Under the pieces are notes generated by a model. That model was not told the origin of the DNA and did not search any database. It saw only the letters and a list, made by a program, of their open reading frames with translations. Positions 60,327 to 64,000 of a stretch of DNA of 64,000 bases are shown piece after piece. This DNA comes from Glutamicibacter sp002979865 (GTDB lineage: Bacteria > Actinomycetota > Actinomycetes > Actinomycetales > Micrococcaceae), in NCBI RefSeq assembly GCF_050030965.1, contig NZ_CP188297.1:1798001-1862000 (forward strand). Reading direction: 5' to 3'. The translations under genes and the position numbers were made by a program. Positions within the stretch are counted from its first letter, which is position 1, and each line of letters starts with the position of its first letter.

Positions 60327-61423
60327 GCCTCAAGCCCCTGATCCCAGCACCGGCTGAGGCAGCCGGTGCGCGTGTGCAAGGGTGCCAGGTGCCAACCGGA
60401 CGACGGGAAGTGCGGATCGGTCGTGGCCGTTGGAGTTGGCGGCTTGATCGCACCTCGCTGCTGGTAGGTACGGCCCTGGCCCTGTGCGGGCTGCTGGTTG
60501 GGCTCATATCCCTGGCCCTCGGGGATGTGCGTGTGCCGATGGACCAGGTGATTCCCGCGCTGCTGGGAAACTCCGAGCACCGTTATGAAGTGGTGGTCCG
60601 CGACTGGCGGCTGACCCGGGTGGTCCTGGCACTGGCATTCGGATTCGCCCTCGGAATCTCTGGTGCACTCTTCCAATCGTTGACCCGGAACCCCCTGGGC
60701 AGCCCGGACGTGATTGGCTTCAGTTCGGGGGCTTACACCGCGGCGCTGGCGCTGATGCTTTTCACCACCGCGAGTGCCGCACAGATTGCCGTGGGTTCCA
60801 TTGCCGGAGGCCTGGCGGCCGCGGCATTGGTTTTCATGATCGCCAGCCGCAACGGGACCACAGGGTTCCGGCTCATTGTGGTCGGTATTGGCGTTGGCGC
60901 CATGCTGGCCTCGGCCAACACGTTCATGCTGTTGGCAGCTCAACGCCAGGTAGCCATGTCTGCAGCGGTATGGGGTGCTGGTTCGCTGAACTCGGTCGGC
61001 AATGCCGTAGTGGGTCCTTCGCTGCTGGGCATTGGCATTTTCACGCTTGCCGCGGTTCTGCTGCAACGCCATGCCCGGATCCTGGAATGCGGGGATCCGC
61101 TGGCCATTTCGCTGGGCGTGAATGCCAAGCTGGTGCGCGCGTCGATGGTGGTTGTAGGAGTTGGCCTCGTGGCGGTGGCCACCGCGGCGGCTGGGCCGAT
61201 CGCCTTCGTGGCCCTGGTGGCCCCGCAGATCTCGGCCCGGCTCAGCGGCCGTGCCGAGCTGGACCTCGTTCCGGCTGGATGCTTCGGAGCGTTGCTGCTG
61301 GTGTCGGCGGACACCGTGGCACGCATAGCTTTCATGCCGATCCAGCTGCCGGTCGGCATTGTGACCGTCTGCCTTGGCGGAGTGTATTTGATTTGGCTAT
61401 TGATAAGGGAGAGTCGCGCATGA
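60323..61423 (+). CDS. Iron-siderophore ABC permease 2 (FecCD family)
   Basis: 366 residues from ATG 60323; the open frame before it is a shadow. Signatures: RLTRVVLALAFGFALGISGALFQSLTRNPLGSPDVIGFSSGA near 95-135 and GPIAFVALVAPQISARL near 290. Overlaps both neighbours by ATGA (60323-60326 and 61420-61423), so the three transporter parts are made in step. Confidence 0.9.
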   Translation: MSLKPLIPAPAEAAGARVQGCQVPTGRREVRIGRGRWSWRLDRTSLLVGTALALCGLLVGLISLALGDVRVPMDQVIPALLGNSEHRYEVVVRDWRLTRVVLALAFGFALGISGALFQSLTRNPLGSPDVIGFSSGAYTAALALMLFTTASAAQIAVGSIAGGLAAAALVFMIASRNGTTGFRLIVVGIGVGAMLASANTFMLLAAQRQVAMSAAVWGAGSLNSVGNAVVGPSLLGIGIFTLAAVLLQRHARILECGDPLAISLGVNAKLVRASMVVVGVGLVAVATAAAGPIAFVALVAPQISARLSGRAELDLVPAGCFGALLLVSADTVARIAFMPIQLPVGIVTVCLGGVYLIWLLIRESRA

Positions 61424-62307
61424 GCGCATTGGGAACCGAACCCGCTCAGCAGGCAGCCGACGCGGTAAGAGCGGGCATGGTGGCGCGGAAGCCAGCGCCT
61501 CGGCTTGAGGTGCAGGGGGTGCAGCTGGGATATGGCCGTGAGCCAGTCATCGATTGCCTCGATGCGTCCTTCGAAGCGGGCAAATTCACCGCGATCATCG
61601 GGCCCAACGGCTGCGGCAAGTCCACGCTGCTCAGCGCGCTGGCCAGGTTGCTGAAGCCCATGGCCGGCCGGGTGCTGCTGGATGGCAACCCCATCGCATC
61701 CTACAAGCCCAAGGCCTATGCACGGGAAGTGTCGCTGTTGAGCCAGCAAGCCATCGCTCCCTCGGGGATCACCGTTGCCCAGCTGGTAGCCCGCGGCCGC
61801 TTCCCGCATCAGAAGCTGCTGGCCCAGCATAGCGAGCAGGATGAAGCGGCGGTCCACGCTGCACTGGCCGCGACCGGAACCCTTCCCTTGGCCACCCGCC
61901 GGCTGGCCGAGCTTTCCGGCGGCCAGCGCCAGAGGGTCTGGGCGGCCACCACCTTGGCCCAGCAGGCACCCATTCTGCTGCTGGATGAGCCGACAACCTA
62001 TCTGGATGTCGCCCATCAGGTGGAGCTGCTGGACCTGTTCGCCCGGCAACGCGATGCGGGAAAAACCGTGGTCGCGGTGCTGCACGACATCAATCAGGCA
62101 GTGCGATACGCCGACACCGTGGTGATGATGCGTGGCGGAAAGATACTGGCTTCCGGCGCACCAGAAGATGTCATTACGGCGCAGAGCCTTGGCGAGGCAT
62201 TTGGCGTGCACTGCGAGATTCACCCCGATCCGGTGACATCCGGTCCGATGATGGTCGCCGTCCCCGGCAGGCTGCGTCACGAGTCCGCGCCGAAATCAGT
62301 CGATTGA
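61420..62307 (+). CDS. Iron-siderophore ABC ATPase (FepC-like)
   Basis: 295 residues. Walker A GPNGCGKST at 64-72, Q-loop LSQQAIAPSGITV near 106, signature LSGGQRQRVW near 165, Walker B ILLLDEPTTYLD near 185, and H-loop VLHDINQA near 219. All motifs are canonical. It drives the FecCD permease pair with the binding lipoprotein at 57203. Last gene of the rightward iron unit. Confidence 0.92.
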   Translation: MSALGTEPAQQAADAVRAGMVARKPAPRLEVQGVQLGYGREPVIDCLDASFEAGKFTAIIGPNGCGKSTLLSALARLLKPMAGRVLLDGNPIASYKPKAYAREVSLLSQQAIAPSGITVAQLVARGRFPHQKLLAQHSEQDEAAVHAALAATGTLPLATRRLAELSGGQRQRVWAATTLAQQAPILLLDEPTTYLDVAHQVELLDLFARQRDAGKTVVAVLHDINQAVRYADTVVMMRGGKILASGAPEDVITAQSLGEAFGVHCEIHPDPVTSGPMMVAVPGRLRHESAPKSVD

Positions 62308-62544
62308 TAGCTCGGATCCGGGGTGGCCCACGGCGCAAGATGCTGCCATGGGCAAGAACCCGGTCGCTTGGTTGAGCCTTGGTGGGGGAGTTTAGAGACC
62401 ATCCCATGAACCGGGCTGGATACGAGCTTCCTGACTGCTTGGGAACCGGTCCGGATAGCCGGGGCTCTTGGTGCGCAAGTTTGGCTAACGGGGTAGTTCC
62501 CGCAGCCTTTTGTGCAGTGGTCAAGCGCCGCGGGCTGGCATCAG

Positions 62545-63762
62545 CTACCGGGATCGCCGAGCGGACTCGAAGGGCGAGTTCTTGCGCGAAAGCAGCAAGG
62601 TCAGCATTGCCCCGAGCAGCGCGAAGCCTGTGGTCAGCAACCAGGTGGCATTCCAGCCGCCGGTGATTGTGGCCATGGATGCCAGCAGCATCGGGCCGGT
62701 GAAGTTGCCGATGTTGAAGATCTGCTGGGTCAAGCCCATCGAGGCAGGGGCCGAACCGCCGGGCGGAGCCAGATCGACCACCACGCGGGTCATGGTGGTC
62801 GGGATGGCCGCTCCGGCCAGCGAGAAGAAGCCAACGCAGATCATCTGGATCCACAGCAACCCAGGCGGGTAGTCGAAGGCGAAGGTGCAGAACGATGCCA
62901 GGGACATCAGCGCGAAGCCGGCTAGCAGCAGCGTGCGCCCATTGGCGCCACGCTGGAGCAGCCCTCCGCAGATGATCGCGCCCACCGCGTTCAGCCCGCC
63001 CACCACGGCGGAAGCCAAACCACCGGCCACCGGATCCAGGCCGAATTCCTCGTAGATGGTGGGCAGGAACCCCACTACTGCCATCCATTGCACCGTGTAG
63101 CAGCCGAAAATCAGGCCGCTGATCCACACGCGCGATGCCCGGGCGGTGATGGCGATGCGCCGGGCGGCCTCACGCAGGGCCGCCGATCCGGCGGGTTCAT
63201 CCGCACCCACGAACTTGAGGATCAGCGGAATCGGCAGCAGGGTGATGAACGCGAGGATGCCCCACCACAGGTGCCATGACAGGTGCTGGAGCACCAGCGC
63301 CGTGGAGAAGACCCCGATGAAGGTGGCCATGCCCATGTAGGCGGCCCACCACCCCACGGCCATGTTCAGGTTCCGGATGGGGGCATGGAGGCGCACCAGC
63401 CCCGGCCCCATGACGGTAGCCATGATCACGCCCGCCCCTTCCAGGACGCGGGTGGCCAGCAGCAGCGGAGCGCTGGGGGACAAGGCGCCCAGCGCGCTGC
63501 CCAGCACCAGCAGCAGCAAGCCGAGGATCAGTGTGCGGCGCTGGGAGATGACTTCCGAAAGCAGGGAAACGGCCAGGCCGCCGGCCATGCCGGCTACCTG
63601 GACCACGCCCAGCAGCACGCCGGAGAAAATCAGCGAGAAGCCCAATTCGTCCTGGATCACGGTCAGCGCGGGGGCGAGCTTCCAGATGTGCAGGCCGGCC
63701 ACCACGCCGGAGGCCACGATGATGATCCAGGCCGCGTTGGTCCGTTGCTGGACTTGTTCCAT
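62545..63762 (-). CDS. MFS transporter (CynX/NimT-like)
   Basis: 405 residues from ATG 63762; GTG 63774 after GAGGAGG is an alternative. Twelve hydrophobic segments. The N-terminal half has HIWKLAPALTVIQDELGFSLIFSGVLLGVVQVAGMAGGLAVSLLSEVISQRR, the MFS loop with a modified motif, and the second half WMAVVGFLPTIYEEFG. The branch carries cyanate, nitroimidazole or small organic ions. No neighbour indicates the substrate. Confidence 0.8.
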   Translation of the reverse strand: MEQVQQRTNAAWIIIVASGVVAGLHIWKLAPALTVIQDELGFSLIFSGVLLGVVQVAGMAGGLAVSLLSEVISQRRTLILGLLLLVLGSALGALSPSAPLLLATRVLEGAGVIMATVMGPGLVRLHAPIRNLNMAVGWWAAYMGMATFIGVFSTALVLQHLSWHLWWGILAFITLLPIPLILKFVGADEPAGSAALREAARRIAITARASRVWISGLIFGCYTVQWMAVVGFLPTIYEEFGLDPVAGGLASAVVGGLNAVGAIICGGLLQRGANGRTLLLAGFALMSLASFCTFAFDYPPGLLWIQMICVGFFSLAGAAIPTTMTRVVVDLAPPGGSAPASMGLTQQIFNIGNFTGPMLLASMATITGGWNATWLLTTGFALLGAMLTLLLSRKNSPFESARRSR

Positions 63763-64000
63763 TTTGGCTTGCACTGCCGCCGATGCCTCCTCGCATAGGA
63801 CGCGCCAACTGGTGCTCGGCGCTATTGTCCACTTCGGATTGTGGCACGGGCCGGGCAGCGATCCGGCATTCGTGTCATTGAACGGGAATCCCTGCCGGCG
63901 GAACTCCGGGCTGGATCCACTAGCCCAGGGCGAATTCTCCTTCGGCAGGTTGCAGGTGCGAGCTGAGAGTTCGCCGATATTTCCCGGGCGTTGCATTGCA

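Noticed and set aside
58418..61072. 884-codon open frame on the minus strand
   Set aside because: Composition is that of antisense to GC-rich permease genes (Ser/Arg/Pro/Thr-rich), no domain seen, and the plus strand has four well-recognised genes here.
63912..63944. GGATCCACTAG followed by GAATTC, like vector sequence near the window end
   Set aside because: The string between them does not fit the vector order and the area reads as normal chromosome; chance similarity.

Overview
The window looks like chromosome from a high-GC Gram-positive bacterium, most likely a Micrococcaceae member (Arthrobacter/Glutamicibacter/Paenarthrobacter type). Reasons: high GC; frequent GTG/TTG starts and ATGA overlaps; purine-rich GGAG-type ribosome sites; an IdeR/DtxR iron box; and a dimethylglycine oxidase that matches, from memory, the Arthrobacter globiformis enzyme at its catalytic residues. 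No rRNA, tRNA, CRISPR array, transposase or phage gene was seen. All family names come from reading protein sequence, not from searches.

Layout. 1-1724: end of a membrane glycosyltransferase and a coupled membrane-anchored glycosyl-hydrolase-like protein. 2133-4691: one protein that joins an ECF sigma factor, a zinc-binding anti-sigma domain, a membrane segment, about 320 residues of Pro-Thr-Glu repeats and a C-terminal domain. 4763-7595: ASCH protein, small monooxygenase, MFS exporter with MarR repressor. 8067-23057: glycine betaine/dimethylglycine breakdown plus C1 handling. The genes are a cyclohydrolase and FolD, dimethylglycine oxidase, Rieske demethylase GbcA/GbcB, LysR, formaldehyde dehydrogenase, BCCT betaine transporter, GntR and PurU. 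23353-28030: sodium/solute symporter with a small partner, secreted M14 carboxypeptidase, cytosine-deaminase-like amidohydrolase. 28046-30240: Lrp regulator, LysE exporter, ketopantoate-reductase-like protein. 30302-35839: four-carbon sugar-acid cluster (class II aldolase, GntP permease, dehydrogenase, DUF1537 kinase, FadR-type regulator). 35965-41872: luciferase-like oxidoreductase, lipoprotein, DUF3253 protein, then an accessory stretch with MarR, two unknown genes and a GlsB-type protein. 42051-50285: membrane GDPD, glutaminase, a cold-shock-like remnant, monooxygenase, IclR, GMC oxidoreductase with its small subunit, SDR. 50947-53333: a CorC/CNNM pair. 53543-62307: iron-siderophore uptake (heterodimeric ABC, binding protein, siderophore-interacting reductase, two permeases, ATPase). 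62545-63762: MFS transporter.

How the betaine genes fit together (inference from family roles). The BCCT carrier imports betaine. GbcAB removes one methyl as formaldehyde. Dimethylglycine oxidase moves the next onto tetrahydrofolate as the methylene form. FolD oxidises that to methenyl-THF, the separate cyclohydrolase opens it to 10-formyl-THF, and PurU releases formate and free THF. The zinc dehydrogenase oxidises free formaldehyde to formate. Sarcosine oxidase is not in the window.

Most notable observations: (1) the FolD has isoleucine where the cyclohydrolase lysine should be, and its gene overlaps a separate cyclohydrolase gene; (2) three C1-gene promoters share the element ACTGRTATWTCA just downstream of the -10, probably read by the local GntR; (3) a pair of unknown genes occurs twice, about 29 kb apart, each under a nearly identical 23-bp box, with a MarR gene divergent from one copy; (4) the sigma/anti-sigma/repeat fusion; (5) a heterodimeric ABC pair whose two ATP sites are complementary, one complete and one lost.
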